DNA from: Notolepis coatsorum
Lineage: Eukaryota > Chordata > Actinopteri > Aulopiformes > Paralepididae
Assembly (NCBI GenBank): GCA_963971535.1
Contig: OZ020589.1
Span: 89,018,183-89,082,182 of the forward strand
Reading direction: 5' to 3'
Length of the DNA: 64,000 nt
Part shown: in pieces, positions 22,499 to 34,800 of the stretch
How positions within the stretch are numbered: the first letter of the stretch is position 1
How the letters are laid out: each line of letters begins with the position of its first letter
Program-made: the position numbers and the translations under genes
Notes under the pieces: generated by a model
Database searches by the model: none
Told to the model about the DNA's origin: nothing
Seen by the model: the letters and a program-made list of their open reading frames with translations, nothing else

Positions 22499-22915
22499 TT
22501 TATTTGTAGTGCACCTTTCATTCACTAGGATCCCAAAGTGCTACAGGGTTAAAACATAGTAAAAAGAAATACATAGAAAGTTATGTTTATAGTATGAACA
22601 GAAAAGTAAAAACAACAACACAAGAAATAATTTAATCACAAGAAAGAAATAGCTAGCAATCAAAGGCCTTTTGAAATATAAATGTTTTCAGGCCTGCTTT
22701 AAAAGAGTCCAGGCTCTGTGGTGCCCTCAGCTGGATGGGGAGGCTGTTCCACAGGCATGGTGCAGCCGAGCAGAAACATTAATCCCAGTCTACCGTACAG
22801 CCTCGTTTTAATCCCAGTCCAAATTAAGGGTTTTGAGGCAATTAGATCAGTGCTTGTCAGAGCTGCTGTCTGCGGCGAGACCAATCCCCAAGTGAGCAGG
22901 TACTTTTAATTGACC
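22496..22915 (-). mobile_element. LINE 3' end with C-terminal coding remnant
   Basis: Minus-strand reading gives 'TTEPGLFKAGLKTFIF', a typical LINE ORF2 C-terminus, then a 3' UTR ending in the ATT repeat at 22426. The right part (from 22818) belongs to a block copied at 45683-46171. Confidence 0.6.
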
Positions 22916-22951
22916 AGCCCTGCATGCAGCCGGAGAAGGAGAAGACTGAGG

Positions 22952-23146
22952 GCTAGATCCACAAAGAATGGATTGCACGGTGCTAATTGTGCAGTGATTG
23001 ATTGAATGAAATTGTTAAGGGGATGCAGACCAGAGAAAGACTTTTGTCTTGTTTACATCAGGGTCCCCCATTTTCAATTCATAATGAATTGTAAGTAAGG
23101 GTGCAATTAGCACCGTGCAATCCATTCTTTGTGGATCTAGCCCTGA
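22952..23146. mobile_element. Fold-back MITE carrying a LINE tail
   Basis: GGGCTAGATCCACAAAGAAT opens the left arm and ATTCTTTGTGGATCTAGCCC closes the right arm; the arms are about 40 bp and nearly perfect. Between them is a LINE 3'-end piece ('gttaaggggatgcagaccagagaaagac', 'gggtcccccattttcaattca'). TGA may flank it as a 3-bp duplication. An inverted copy lies at about 45848-46042. Confidence 0.7.
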
Positions 23147-23305
23147 GTGATCTGAAAGGGGAATTGGGAGCTGAGGCCATGAGCTTCCAGCTGGCTTCTG
23201 CCTGACGGATGCTTGCTGTTCGTATCGAATTCACGGGCATCATGCACAGGCACAATTACAATGTGCAAATTCATTTGGGTGTGTTTTCCTGTTCTGCCCG
23301 TAGCA

Positions 23306-23310
<5 letters not shown>

Positions 23311-23356
<46 letters not shown>

Positions 23357-23690
23357 CTCGCTCTCGCTCTCGCTCTCTCTCTCTTATCACGTAGCAGTGT
23401 CTGCTCCATAGGAAGCAGCATGAGTACAGATGAGACTGTGATGACATCACATAGTGTCTGCTCCACAGGAAGCAGCATGAGTAGAGATGAGACTGTGATG
23501 ACATCACATAGCAGTGTCTGCTCCATAGGAAGCAGCATGAGTACAGATGAGACTGTGATTACATCACATAGCAGTGTCTGCTCCATAGGAAGCAGCATGA
23601 GTACAGATGACACTGTGATGACATCACATAGCAGTGTCTGCTCCATAAGAAGCAGCATGAGTAGAGACTGTGATGACAACCTATTCTCCA
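23311..23690. repeat. CT/CTCTCG microsatellite and 60-bp minisatellite (about 5 units)
   Basis: 23311-23385 is a CT run grading into CTCGCT. From 23391 a 60-bp unit, AGCAGTGTCTGCTCCATAGG and on through 'atgagtacagatgagactgtgatgacatcacat', repeats about five times with one short unit. The 60-bp length keeps frames open on both strands; the predicted 249- and 181-residue products are repeat artefacts. Confidence 0.93.
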
Positions 23691-23984
23691 AACTGCTCAG
23701 CCTCCTTGAAATATCCGCCATCACCACTAACCTAAGAACATGTAACCTGAGGCTGTGACCACACCTACACACACTAATATTCATAATCAATATGTAGCAT
23801 CTAATTTGGCTGGGCGTGACATCTGTGCTGAACAGACAAAAAGAAACAGTTAATCTACTTACATGTGAAAGACGCATTGTCCACATGGGGGTTTAAATTG
23901 TCTGCTTCCGAGATCCTTTTGGTTGTAGAGGACGTATTCCTTCTATTGTAATTGTTGGGAGTAAAGTATAACCCCACTTTTTTT

Positions 23985-24170
23985 CCCGCAAAGGACCCCT
24001 CACACCCAGCACCCTGTTTCAGCCCCTGCCCTCAGGTAGGCGCTTCAAGTCTATCCTTGCTAAATCCATCCGCTTCAAGGACAGCTTCTTGCCAACAGCC
24101 ATTCGGACCCTGAACTCCCCCTCCGCCCTTACACTAACCAGGCTCCTGACCAGATGGACTAGTGACGTCT
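23985..24170 (+). mobile_element. LINE ORF2 C-terminal fragment
   Basis: Reads HPLFQPLPSGRRFKSI then KDSFLPTAIRTLN, the extreme C-terminus of a Rex1/CR1-like LINE protein. Nothing upstream continues the frame. Confidence 0.6.
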
Positions 24171-24175
24171 CTTAA

Positions 24176-24533
24176 CAGTTCGGGTGGTAGTTATGATTTC
24201 TGGTTTTACTGGAACAAAGTGTCTGACGTGTGAAAAATAAGAAGGATTGTCTGAAGTCGTTCTTAATGCCAAAAAGGTCTCTCCAGTTTTATTTATCAAA
24301 GAGATAAATGGTTAACAAAACAAGGAAATACTCTTATTAAAAATGATCTCTAATCTAAAGATGGAGATCAAAGGGGGATTTGTTTATTTGTCCATACAAT
24401 AATAGTTAAAAGAAAAGTTCTTGGTTCAGTAGTCGATTCTCCATTCAGGCGTCGTTTCCTTCGGCTCTGGCAGGTTGCTCTTTTCTGGCCCTCTCCTGGG
24501 CGGGCTTTTAAGTCTTTGCCGTCAGCCCCCACC
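24176..24533 (-). repeat. Dispersed repeat with an inverted copy at 49023-49195
   Basis: 'gtggtagttatgatttctggttttactgg' through 'gataaatggttaacaaaacaagg' (24183-24328) is the reverse complement of 49023-49195 with few changes. It could be part of an LTR or of a DIRS-like terminal repeat, but neither copy has enough context to say. Confidence 0.5.
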
Positions 24534-24541
24534 CCCTAGGG

Positions 24542-25317
24542 CAGTGGTTCTCAAACTGTGGTACGCGTACCACTAGTGGTACTTGGTGGTACTGCTGGTG
24601 GTACTTGAAAACATTTCCAAAAAAGCTAAAAAAAAAAAAAAATTTTTTTTTTTTTTTTTTGCAGTCAGGCCACTGAACTTAGAAGCAGGCCAGGCCAGTG
24701 TTTCTGGTTGCGGCAGCGCGATAGTTAGATAATCTAAGTGGGGAACAACCAGGAGATCACTGTGACAGAGTCTGCAGTCTAAACAGTCATAAATCTTTAA
24801 TTCAACTTCAGCCTTGATCATAACCATTTATTTTTAGATTTCTTGTAATGTCAGATAAAAAATGAAATACTCCCACTTTTCTGAAAAGAGTTGGTGTTAA
24901 ATCTGACATTACAAAAAAATCCATCAAAATATGTGTTGCTGCTAATCATTGACACATGCCTAGCCTGTAATAATCCCCCCCAGAAAAATGTACTTTGCAT
25001 TTGATATATTGTAAATATTTAACTTTTTGTGTTTTTTTTAACAATAATTTGTGATGCCATCACACAAACTGGCATTTAAAGGGTAAACATTCAAAAATGT
25101 ATTGAATATGTGTTTTCTTTTCTTTTTTACAATAATTTGTGATGCCCATCACAAACACTGGCATTTAAAGGGTAAAAATTCAAAACTTCCTGCACCAGAA
25201 TGCAGGAAATTAAGTTTTTGTAACAAAATAATTGTGTGTGTGTGTGTGTGTGTGTATGTGTGTGTGTGTGTGTGTGAGTGTGAGAGAGAATGACGGACAA
25301 TTGCTTGCTGTGTGAGA

Positions 25318-25356
<39 letters not shown>

Positions 25357-25673
25357 AAGTACATTTGCTGAAATACAGTTGTTCTTCATTTTCTCACTTG
25401 CTATGTGAGAATGTTAGTTATTATGTTCTCAATGCCCCTTGCATTGTATGAGTTGTGTGGAAGCGTTTGCTAGTTCTAGTGCTATCCCTTTGTACATTGT
25501 GGCTGTGTCTGACAAAAGTTAACAATAAATAATGGTATTAGGAATACATTTGCCTCCTGCGTGAACTGTGCATAGCTGAATAGACTGTATTTTAACGCCG
25601 GTCATATGGTGGTACTTGGAGAGCCAGCTACGTTCTCAGGTGGTACTTGGTGTAAAAAGTTTGAGAACCACTG
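24542..25673. mobile_element. hAT (Charlie-like) element
   Basis: CCCTAGGG flanks both ends (24534-24541 and 25674-25681). The termini are CAGTGGTTCTCAAACTGTGG and its inverse GTTTGAGAACCACTG, a Charlie-type hAT end. The 1132-bp interior has an A/T homopolymer at 24630-24660, a duplicated 'acaataatttgtgatgcc' block (25042 and 25130), a GT tract (25232-25276) and a GA tract (25312-25352). No transposase. Confidence 0.9.
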
Positions 25674-25681
25674 CCCTAGGG

Positions 25682-26644
25682 CCTAGTCCTTTGTCTTCAT
25701 CAAAAAGAAGTGGGGGCCCGAAGGCCTTCATCGTGTAAACAGGGTAAAACAACAATGTCTTTGAAGTCAAATCAAATCAAATCAAATTTATTTATAAGGC
25801 CCGACAACACACGTTAATGTCCCCATGGGCCGTACAGGTCTTCTTTAAACAAGTCAAGAAGAAAACATAACAATAAGTCAAGAACAGAACAAGAACACCA
25901 TAAGGTCCAAACATTTTTAGATGAATGCAAAAAATTTAAATAAAAAATTTAAGAATGCAAGCACTCCCAGACATACCCCACGCGAAGGTAAGGAAAAACT
26001 CACTAAAACCTAACAATAGGGAAAAAAGCTCCACAGGCAGTGTGGAGGAGAGAAACCTTAGAAGGGCCATTCAAGGGGGGATCTCCCTTCTTAGATGTTG
26101 GTGATAGTAGTGTTGCAGACGGCCAGTTGGTAAGCATGCACTCATGTGTGTAGTGAAACACAGATGAGTGCATGCAATAGCAACTGAACATTTTGAAAGA
26201 TTAAAGATAAAGCAAATAGCGATAGCAACTGAACATTTTGAAAGATAGAGCTGATAGCGGATCTATTTGAGGCACAGGGGCGGCGCAAAGAGGGTCACGT
26301 CCTCCCCGTCTTAGTCACGGGACATTCAACACTCCGGTCATTGCTCAGGGACAGCCGGAGACAGGGAGATAGGGGGCGGCGCTTTATCTTTATCTTTATC
26401 TTTAGCTTTAGCTTTATCTCGGGTACCTTGCTCTGTTTGGAAAGAATCATGCATTTTTATGACTAACAGCTGTCCCTGGTTTGCTCAAGTCAGGACAAAA
26501 AAGGTCTACGCTAAATCAGGTCTAATATACACAACATATGTCCATTATTATCAGTTTACAGTATATTCACATTACATTTCATCCAATGTATTTCATTTTA
26601 ATGTTTTATAAACCAAAGCTACACCATCATAGATGTGTGGGAGA

Positions 26645-26691
<47 letters not shown>

Positions 26692-26884
26692 ATAGTATGT
26701 TAGTGTGTGTGTGAATGTGTGTGTGTTTGAGTGACGGATATCTTTTTAAGCAATAGACAGATGTTAATATGGACATGGAGAGAGAGAGAGAGATATGTGC
26801 CCCTTGTTTGGTGTTTACTGAACGGTACGGTTTCGATGACTTAAATTACATTTGTACAGTTCCCTACTTGTATAAGTATAATCA
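25682..26884. other. LINE tails, microsatellites, no gene
   Basis: 25768-25790 is an AAATC repeat leading into 'aaatttatttataaggcccgac' and 'aaggaaaaactcactaaaacc', a fish LINE 3' region read on the minus strand. 26380-26415 is a CTTTAT repeat and 26647-26690 a GT tract. A doubled 'gcaactgaacattttgaaagat' lies at 26181 and 26227. No coding region was supported. Confidence 0.55.
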
Positions 26885-26892
26885 ATAGCCAC

Positions 26893-28344
26893 TAGAGGTG
26901 TAACGGTACACAAAAACCACGGTCCGGTACATACCTCGGTTTGGAAGTTACGGTTCACGGTTCATTCCGGTACAGTGGGGGGGAAGTTTGCAGAACGTGG
27001 CTTTCCATGTTCCACTCGGGGGTGAAGTAGTGTGACGTTACTGTTAAGTAGCTCTCGGTAGCTCGGGATGTCCACCCATCGGTAGTGAGAACAATAGCAG
27101 ATGCCTTGGATAAGTCGTGGACAACTGTAGCGTGTGCTTGTTTATACAGAGCTGGTATGACTTGCTGGCTGAAATACGGACGAGAGGGAACAACGTATCA
27201 GGGCTCTATTACTTTTAACATGTGCTTAAACCCTGTCTTGACAACGGAGTATGGTCGCAGATCTGCTGCTATAAAAACACCTATGGCATGACCAGTGTGT
27301 GGAAATCCAACCTCCCCCGTCAAATCAAGCTCAACTTCTTTCATGCAACAGTTGAGTCTGTCCTTTTGTATTGCAGTGAATGCTGGACCTTGAAGCCCAC
27401 CCTGCAGAAGTCCTTGGATGGGTGCTACACCAGAATGATGCGCGTGGTGCTCAACATCAACAGGGATGAGCATGTCACTAATGCAATCTTGTATGGGGGG
27501 GTGCTAAAGGTGAGCGATAAAGTGGCAGTCAGGAGAATGAGGCTGGCAGGTCACTGCCAGAGACACCATGAGATGCCAACCAGCAAACTTGTGCTGTGGG
27601 AACCAACACACGGGCATCGATCACGAGGACGTCCCACATTAACCTACGTGGACGTACTCAGGAGAGATGCGGGAACAGAAAGCACCGGCGAGCTAGCCAG
27701 ATGCATGGAGGATCGGGATGACTGGAAGCACCGATGGAGGGCCCGTCCGAGGACGACCTAGATAGATATGGCGTTTGTTATTGCTTTGGCCCGGTTTGAA
27801 TTAATAGCGAGATGCTGTTTGAATGCCACAGGGAGCTGGGTTTGCACTAGGGTCTGTTTCTTCCTTGTACCAGTGATATTCACATTCGGGTGATGCCGTT
27901 TCAAATGCGTGATAAAGTTCGACGTACTGCCAGCGACATATCTGCTCTCAGTTGAACAATGCCGGCACGTAGCGTTAGTGCGATCCACCTGTCTTTGTCC
28001 ATTGCTGTAGTTAACTGGGAATCCGAAATGATCCCAAACGGGAGACTTGAATGTTGTGGGAGCATCTTCTAGCTCTGGCTTGTCAGTTAGTATTGCATCC
28101 GCCATACTAAGGCTAATATGCTATGCTGAATTACAGCTATCGCTCAGCGTGGCTGCGTGCTGCCTGGGATGAACAAACAACATCCGGTTAGTTGTGCACG
28201 TTATATTTGGGACGGGGGGATTTAAGTTCCACAAAAAAAGGTTCCGTACCGTTGCAATCGTTCGGTGCACAGTGCGTACTCGTACTCTACCGGAGGACCA
28301 CATTGAGGCGGTACAGTACGGATACGCGTACCGTTACACCCCTA
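26893..28344 (-). mobile_element. hAT element with transposase pieces, split by a LINE
   Basis: The termini are TAGAGGTGTAACGGTAC and its inverse GTACCGTTACACCCCTA, flanked by ATAGCCAC (26885-26892) and TTAGCCAC (28345-28352), an 8-bp duplication with one change. On the minus strand 28105-27765 encodes a BED finger (SPVWDHFGF..CRHCS..HLKRHHP) and 27165-27060 encodes the hAT core motif IVLTTDGWTS. A non-LTR retrotransposon fragment sits between them, so the transposase is dead. Confidence 0.85.
27225..27761 (+). mobile_element. Non-LTR retrotransposon ORF C-terminal fragment inside the hAT
   Basis: About 178 codons read through VWKSNLPRQIKLNFFHATVE, LLYCSECWTL, LDGCYTRMMRVVLN, MRLAGHCQRH and RGRPTLTYVDVLRRD, the region that follows the reverse transcriptase in a widespread fish and invertebrate LINE group. 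It ends with a stop at 27759. The RT core is absent. It should not be taken as a host gene. Confidence 0.75.
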
Positions 28345-28352
28345 TTAGCCAC

Positions 28353-30340
28353 ACATTTTGTATAAAACAATGAATATTCTATAATACAGTTCCTTTCTCG
28401 TGGCTGTCCCCCAACTTCCTTTCTTGTCCAGATGGTCATGCCTGGCTGATGGCCATTATCTTTAGAGGAACCTGGTGTTATCTTACTTCTCAGGAATTCG
28501 CCCTCTGGCATAAAACTCCCTGAGTCGGTTGTTCAGCTCTTCACAGAGTTTGGTCTCATTTGGGGAGAAATAGTTAGTTGTCCAGATTAATCCATTCTTT
28601 AATTAACACCTCATTTCCTCTCTTTGGCTGTATTACCGTCATTCAATGGTCAATTAAACTATGAAAAACAACACAAAACTCTTCTATAATAAACCTGTTG
28701 AAACTGTAAAAAAAAGAAATGTCGTTATTTTTTTATAATTCTTTTTTTGACACTTTGTTGTTATGAGTGTCAATACAAATTTGATTCATATGTTCCTATC
28801 TAATAAACATGTATGTGTTTGCGTGAGGTGTGTTTACATTTTCAAGAAAGGGAGAAAAATGAATTCCCCTTCGCCTTCCCCACCTCTCTTTGGTGAGAAG
28901 CGGAGTCTCCCTCCTTTCACGCCTCCCTGCTTTCCGAGCAGAACTCCCAGCTCCGCTGGCTGGATCGCCTGGGTCAAGCAGTGGTTTGTAGTGTGACACC
29001 ACCAATGTCTTGGAAATGGTGAAAAAAAAATCCTTTTTGCATCCACTTGTATTTATTCTGACATTTCTTTACCAATTTTGTTTTCAATATCTGTTAATTG
29101 CTCATGTGTCTTTTATTACAGACTGAGTCTTATAGCTATACTCCAAATTGGTTCACTATATCTGAGACACAGATTGCTAATCAATCTTTAGGAAGACCAA
29201 AAACGTCTCATGTTCTCATTTATTCCATGACTTCATCATGTTTTACATATTTAAATCACATATTCTCTCATTTGTTTCTACTCCTCTTTCTTACTTGGCT
29301 CATTCCTCTTAAGTGAAGCACAACTCTTTATTCTCCAACTCACCTCTCTTTGACCCTGTCCTTTAGCCACGGTCATCCATCCGGACCAGATTCTCACCCA
29401 AGACAGATGAGTTTCGACAAATCCTCCACTCCACTATATAGCTGTACACTTCCAACATACTGTACATCATGTCCTAACGACACACACTCCACTCGCTCTT
29501 AATGCCCACTGCAGAGGCCATGTACGACGTTCACTTATTTTTGTTTTTAACTTCTGCATTTCAAATAACCCAACTATTCAGCCAATATCAGCCTAACTTC
29601 CTGCAAGGGGGCTTATGCCTCTTCCACCCCACAAGTATTTCTAGAGCTTATAGTATAGAGAATCTTGCTTTTCAAACCTCCACCCGCAACATGCCACATC
29701 AGTCCAGAAAACGTACATCCGGATCCAATGAGCGGAAAAGTCAGCAAACCAGCCCCAGTTAACTTTTACTTTCCAGCTCATTTTACAGTCTATATCAAAC
29801 CCTGATGTGTCACCTCAAAAAACCTTATCAACGTGACAAGAGTATTCTCTCACCCTATTGTCCTTAAAAGGAAAAACACAAACAAAAAATTATAATATCA
29901 TAGACTAGACACTAACTAGACTAAACAAAATCAACATATCAATATCTAAACAGTTTGCAATGCGTATCATACTAACCCTGCTCACTACTCTGAAACTCTC
30001 CCTACCTTATATGGTTAGTACATGATTCTCACATTCTCATCCATATTAGTGTCTATGCATATATATAAACTTTCTATTTTCTTTTTTTTACTTTATTTAT
30101 TTTTAATTTTTTAATATAGTTGAGGATCGTTCAGGTCCTTGATATGTGCTCGGAGGACATACAATCTCTCTGGTCTTTTGGAGTTGACTCACCTCTCTTA
30201 GATGCTTCGAAGACCATTTTTTCCTGCACACGAGGGAGACGTCCGCTCCCCTTCTGTTCCGCCTTCATGATGGCCTTTTGTCTTGCCGTCATACGCTCCT
30301 TTGGACGTACCTCGAGGTCCTCTGTACATCCCTCTCTTTC
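28353..30340. other. Unassigned sequence 5' of the BEL insertion
   Basis: Pyrimidine- and AT-rich sequence with no recognisable transposon ends. Its last 200 bp (30138-30340) continue, on the minus strand, the open reading frame interrupted by the BEL element. The remaining short frames (for example 28796-29005 and 29502-29762) show no known motif. Confidence 0.4.
30138..30340 (-). pseudogene. C-terminal part of a minus-strand ORF cut by the BEL element
   Basis: When the BEL element and one CTGGT duplication are removed, the minus-strand frame of 39706-39227 continues here without a stop for about 67 more codons to a TGA near 30138. The piece is basic and charged, including the motif MTARQKAIMKAEQ. 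AAGAGAG/GTGAGTC at about 30190 could be a splice donor. Function unknown. Confidence 0.45.
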
Positions 30341-30345
30341 CTGGT

Positions 30346-31735
30346 TGTAACTGAGGGGTACAATTCCCTGACTGTATTGATAAGTATGGTATCATTAAAC
30401 CACTACCGCTTTATGTACTTTAACTACTGGCCATACAGTACACTATATCTAAGTATGATGAACACTTTCCCACATATGAAATCAGGTCCACACAAAGGTA
30501 ATAGTCAAATATTTAATATATAGCAAAAGGTACATATAATAATTACTTATTACATTTATGATTTGAATTGAATGCTCTTGTAAGGCAAATGAGTACTCGT
30601 ATGCAAATCAACACTGAATGTCCAATCTCTGGTTACACAGGAAGCAAGTATACAACCTGGCTCTTAGGGGATTATAGCGATGGTCACTTAATGATTATAG
30701 CTGGATAATATACTGCAGGGGTCCCGCCGGTTGTAAGCCAGTAGGGGGGGTAGGAGAGCCGTCGGCTGTATCCCGTCTGGTCAACGATTTCCAGGGAGAA
30801 TTCAGGTACAGAAAACAGTGCCCGTGGAACCTTGATCCACAGATGAATACACTTGGGCTCTCTTGTAGACGATAGCTGTAGCTGTCGCTGTCGGTCCACA
30901 ACGAAGAAGAAGCGAGGCGACCTCAGTCTGGTCTGAGCGCCGTCTCACCTTGGCTCCTCTCGGGGTAAATCCAACACTCACCGGTGTTGGCGATTATCCG
31001 CTCCACAAATCAAAGCACCAAAGCAAATAGATATTCCATGCCGTATAGGGCTCAGCAGTCGTCGGGGTAGGTAATCCAATGTGCAGGTCCACTCGTCCTC
31101 GCCCAGAACTCCTCGGATGAAAGCACCACGCGTGGTCTGCCCAGCCTGGTTAAGACTCTAGATAACGCGAGGAAACGATGGGGGTGCTGCTCACTTTAGA
31201 ACTCTAACCGAACGATGCACCATACATAATAGACTATTATTACTTAATAGAAATACGGTGCCAAACTCTGGCAATTCAGCTATTAATTCGCACAAGGTCT
31301 CACTGCTATTCTAAGGCCAAACAGGCCGTACTACACCGCACGCGGTATCGTGGGGTGAGGCTTCACGTCTTGTTACTTAGTTGGGTAGAAGGGTAAAGGA
31401 CTAAGAGGAATTCTACATTTCTTGCGCCATATTTATATGCACAGTGGACAAGTAGTGCCGCTCTGCTTTCGGTAGCCGTATTCCTGCGCGGAGCTGAGGC
31501 TAGTAAAGGCATGTCTCGTCGGTACCTTTGAACTTGAACGCCAGGGGCTTGTCCCTGGCGCCTGGTCCTTTTGTCCAATAAGAGAATGAACTATTATGGG
31601 CTGTAGTAGAATAAAGGGATATTCAGTGTATATGTACAAGGAATATACAAGGGATATCAAACGATATACAAATACTATTAAATATATATCCATAAATAAA
31701 TATATATATTCGGTTTAATCTGATCCTTCACAACA
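30346..31735 (-). repeat. BEL/Pao 3' LTR (left copy)
   Basis: 1390 bp, from TGTAACTGAGGGGTACAATT to CTTCACAACA on the plus strand. It matches the right copy at 37837-39226 with only about four single-base differences that I could spot. CTGGT (30341-30345) precedes it. Inside, a GGGGGCGGC-type polypurine tract (minus strand, 31736-31748) abuts it. Confidence 0.95.
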
Positions 31736-31828
31736 GCCGCCCCCTAATTAGTCCCACCTAATTAGCTGAGCAGAGACAGATTAACCGCACTGTCCACTAC
31801 TCAATGTCCGCTGTAAGGGTCAGTCAAC

Positions 31829-34800
31829 TCACAAAGTCATAGGGTCATGGTCGTCATCAATAGTATCAGGGAGCCTTGGCAGTTCTATTAGCCTCGCCAC
31901 GGGTCGGGTGTAAGTCCGTCCTTGGACGAGCACTTCAGCTGCTCGGACCTTTCCATCGGCACCGGTGATCACTTTGCTTACGCGGCCAGCCGGCCACATA
32001 GCTCTGGGTAGTGACTGGTCGATGACCTTGACGACTGTTCCTTCTGTCAAATTGTCTCTCTCTTTTACCCACTTCTGGCGGGTCTGTAGAGACGGTAGGT
32101 AGTGGAGTAGGAAGCTGTTCCAAAACTTATCAGCCAGTACTTGACTGTACCTCCACATTCTTCGGCCGTTCGCTTCTTCAGGCCTGTACATTGTCTGTGG
32201 TAGCGCGGGGTCCAGCCGCCCCATCAAGAGGGTGTTGGGGGTGACTGGGTCGACATCTGCTACATCACTTGAGACGTAACCGAGGGGCTTTGAGTTCAAT
32301 ACTCCCTCGATCTCCGTGAGGACTGTCATTAGGACTTCTTCCGCCACAGTCTGGGCCCCAAGCACGGCGTACAGGGCTGTCTTTATGGAACGTACTTCTC
32401 GTTCCCAGGTTCCACCGAAGTGAGGTGCGTTCGGGGGATTAAACTGGAAGTCAATCTGGGATGGAGCGAGGTGGGTCTTAAGTTCTGGGCCCATAGCTTG
32501 GAAGCTCTCTCTCAGCTCTCTTTCTCCGCCTTTGAAGTTTGTCCCGTGATCGGACAACAATGTAGACGGTTTTCCTTTCCGTGATGTGAATCTTCGGAAG
32601 GCCATAAGGAATGAGTCTGTGCTCATGGTTGGAAGGAGTTCGATATGTATCGCTCTGGTGGTCATGCATTTGAATACAATACCCCACCGCTTCTCGGTTC
32701 CTCTTCCTCTCTTTATATACAGCGAGCCAAAACAGTCCATACCGGTGGAGTGGAAGGGCTTGTCGCCGAGTCGGAGGCGACAGGGAGGTAGGTCAGCCAT
32801 CCGGGGTATACTGGGCTGCGCGCGCCACTTACGGCAGTCTAGACAGGTTCGCTGGAAGCGCCGCACTGCTTCTCTCCCTTGCAGTATCCAATAACGACGT
32901 CTGATCTCCGCGAAGACTCTCTCTGCCCCTGCGTGGTGCACATCCTCGTCGTATTTCTTTATGATCAGCTCTGTGACCTTGTGTCGGCTGTTCAAGACTA
33001 TCGGGTACTTAACGTCATCCGGTAGGTCTGGGGCTCTCCGCAGACGACCACCCACTCTGATGAGATTATGGGCGTCGCTCTCGGGGGCCAGGTGAAGCAG
33101 TCTGCTGTCTGATGGGACGGGCTTTGCTCCCTGTAGACAAGCTAGCTCATCGGGGAACGAGTCTCTCTGGGCTCGTTGTAGTAGAAGGAGTTCTGCTTCT
33201 TCGTAGTCAGCTGCTGAAATGTCAGTTGTGGGCTGAACCTCTGGGTGGTGCCACAGAAATGTCTTTAGCTGCGCACCCTCTAGGGTGAGGCAATCGTCTA
33301 GAACCGGGTCTGTGGGGACGAGTGTGTGTGTCAACCCACAGAACATAGGTTTCTTGTTCTCTGCCTCCTCTTTGCTCGCCTCCCGTGGGGTGGGTGTAGG
33401 CCACTCTTCTTCGGGGAGCTTGAGGAACTCTGGCCCGTCACTGTAGAGGTTGGGACGGGTGAGGTCATCCAGGGACATTCCCCGGGTGATGACGTCAGCT
33501 GGGTTGTGTTTGGTGTCCACATACCGCCAGCTGGTTACTTCTGTTAACTCTTGAATCTCGGTGACTCTGACTCCCACGAAGACCTTGTATCTGCACGAAT
33601 CAGACCGGATCCATGTGAGTACGGTCGTGGAGTCTGACCACAAGATTGTTCTTTGCACCGGAATGGTGAGTTCACATTGGATTAACGTGGCGAGCTGCGC
33701 TCCTGCTAGGGCTGCGCAGAGCTCTAGGCGCAGGATAGATTGTTGCTTGCGTGGGGCTATTCTTGAGCGAGCCAGGATGAAAGCAGTATGTATTTCTCCT
33801 CCCTCCTCTTGGGCACGCAAGTAAGCCACCGAACCGTAGGCTACTTTGGAGGCGTCGCTGAATACGTGCAGGTCGATCTTGCATGTCTCTGGCCTCACTG
33901 TGGGTGGGAAGTAGCTGCGGCGTATATTAACACCTGGGAGTGAGCGGAGTTCCGTCTCCCACTCTCTCCATGTGGATGCAAGGTGTTCGGGTATGGGATC
34001 GTCCCAGCCCTGGTCTTTGTCCCATAGCGCTCTTACAATCATCTTTGCCCTGGTGGTGTAAGGTGGAATACATCCCAACGGGTCATATTGTCTGGCGAGT
34101 GTTCTGTATACACTCCGTCTGGTGGTCGGTATTGCCGTCGACCTTCCCTGCTCCTTGATCAGGGGTTTGTGTCTATAATGGAGCGAGTCTGTTTTGAAGC
34201 GCCAGACTAGTCCTAGTGTCATTTCTTGGGCTTCTCCTGGGATGGTCGCCATCCAAGTATCGCTGATCGCGGCCTTGTCCTCGGGGGAGAGGCGGCACAG
34301 TACTTGCGGGTCGCTGCTGGCCCACTGTCTGAGATCAAAGCCGCCTTTGATCAGGGAGGTGCGGAGCTTGAGTAGGAGAGCCTCGGCTTCTTCTGGCATC
34401 GAGACGCTTTGTAAACAGTTGTCCACGTAGAAACTATTTGTCACACTTTGTTGGACCTCTTCATCTGCTGCTGGGTCCTCTGCGACGTGTTTGTGCAATA
34501 CTGGGGGGTCGCTGCTGGCCCGCTGCCGGAGATCAAAGCCGTCTTTGATCAGGGAGGCGCGGAGCAGCGCACGACGTCGCCAGTCAATTTTCTTTATGTG
34601 TCCCGCTGTGATTAATTTGGTAATCTCAGCGCGGTACACAGCTTCTTGAGCGGGGTCTTTGGCTAGGCGCCGCTCTGTGTTCAATAGATACCGCTCCGTC
34701 GCCTCTTTTGTAGCACGAAAGGTGGGCATTCCCTCTCGGCTCAGGAGTGGAGTTGCGTATCTCATCACTCCGCTGACGTTGACTCTCTTTGTCCCGTGCT

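Noticed and set aside
23137-23886. A 249-residue minus-strand protein
   Set aside because: It is made of the 60-bp minisatellite and a CT tract.
27085-27761. A host gene of about 180 codons
   Set aside because: The motifs are those of a non-LTR retrotransposon C-terminus, and it sits inside a split hAT transposase.
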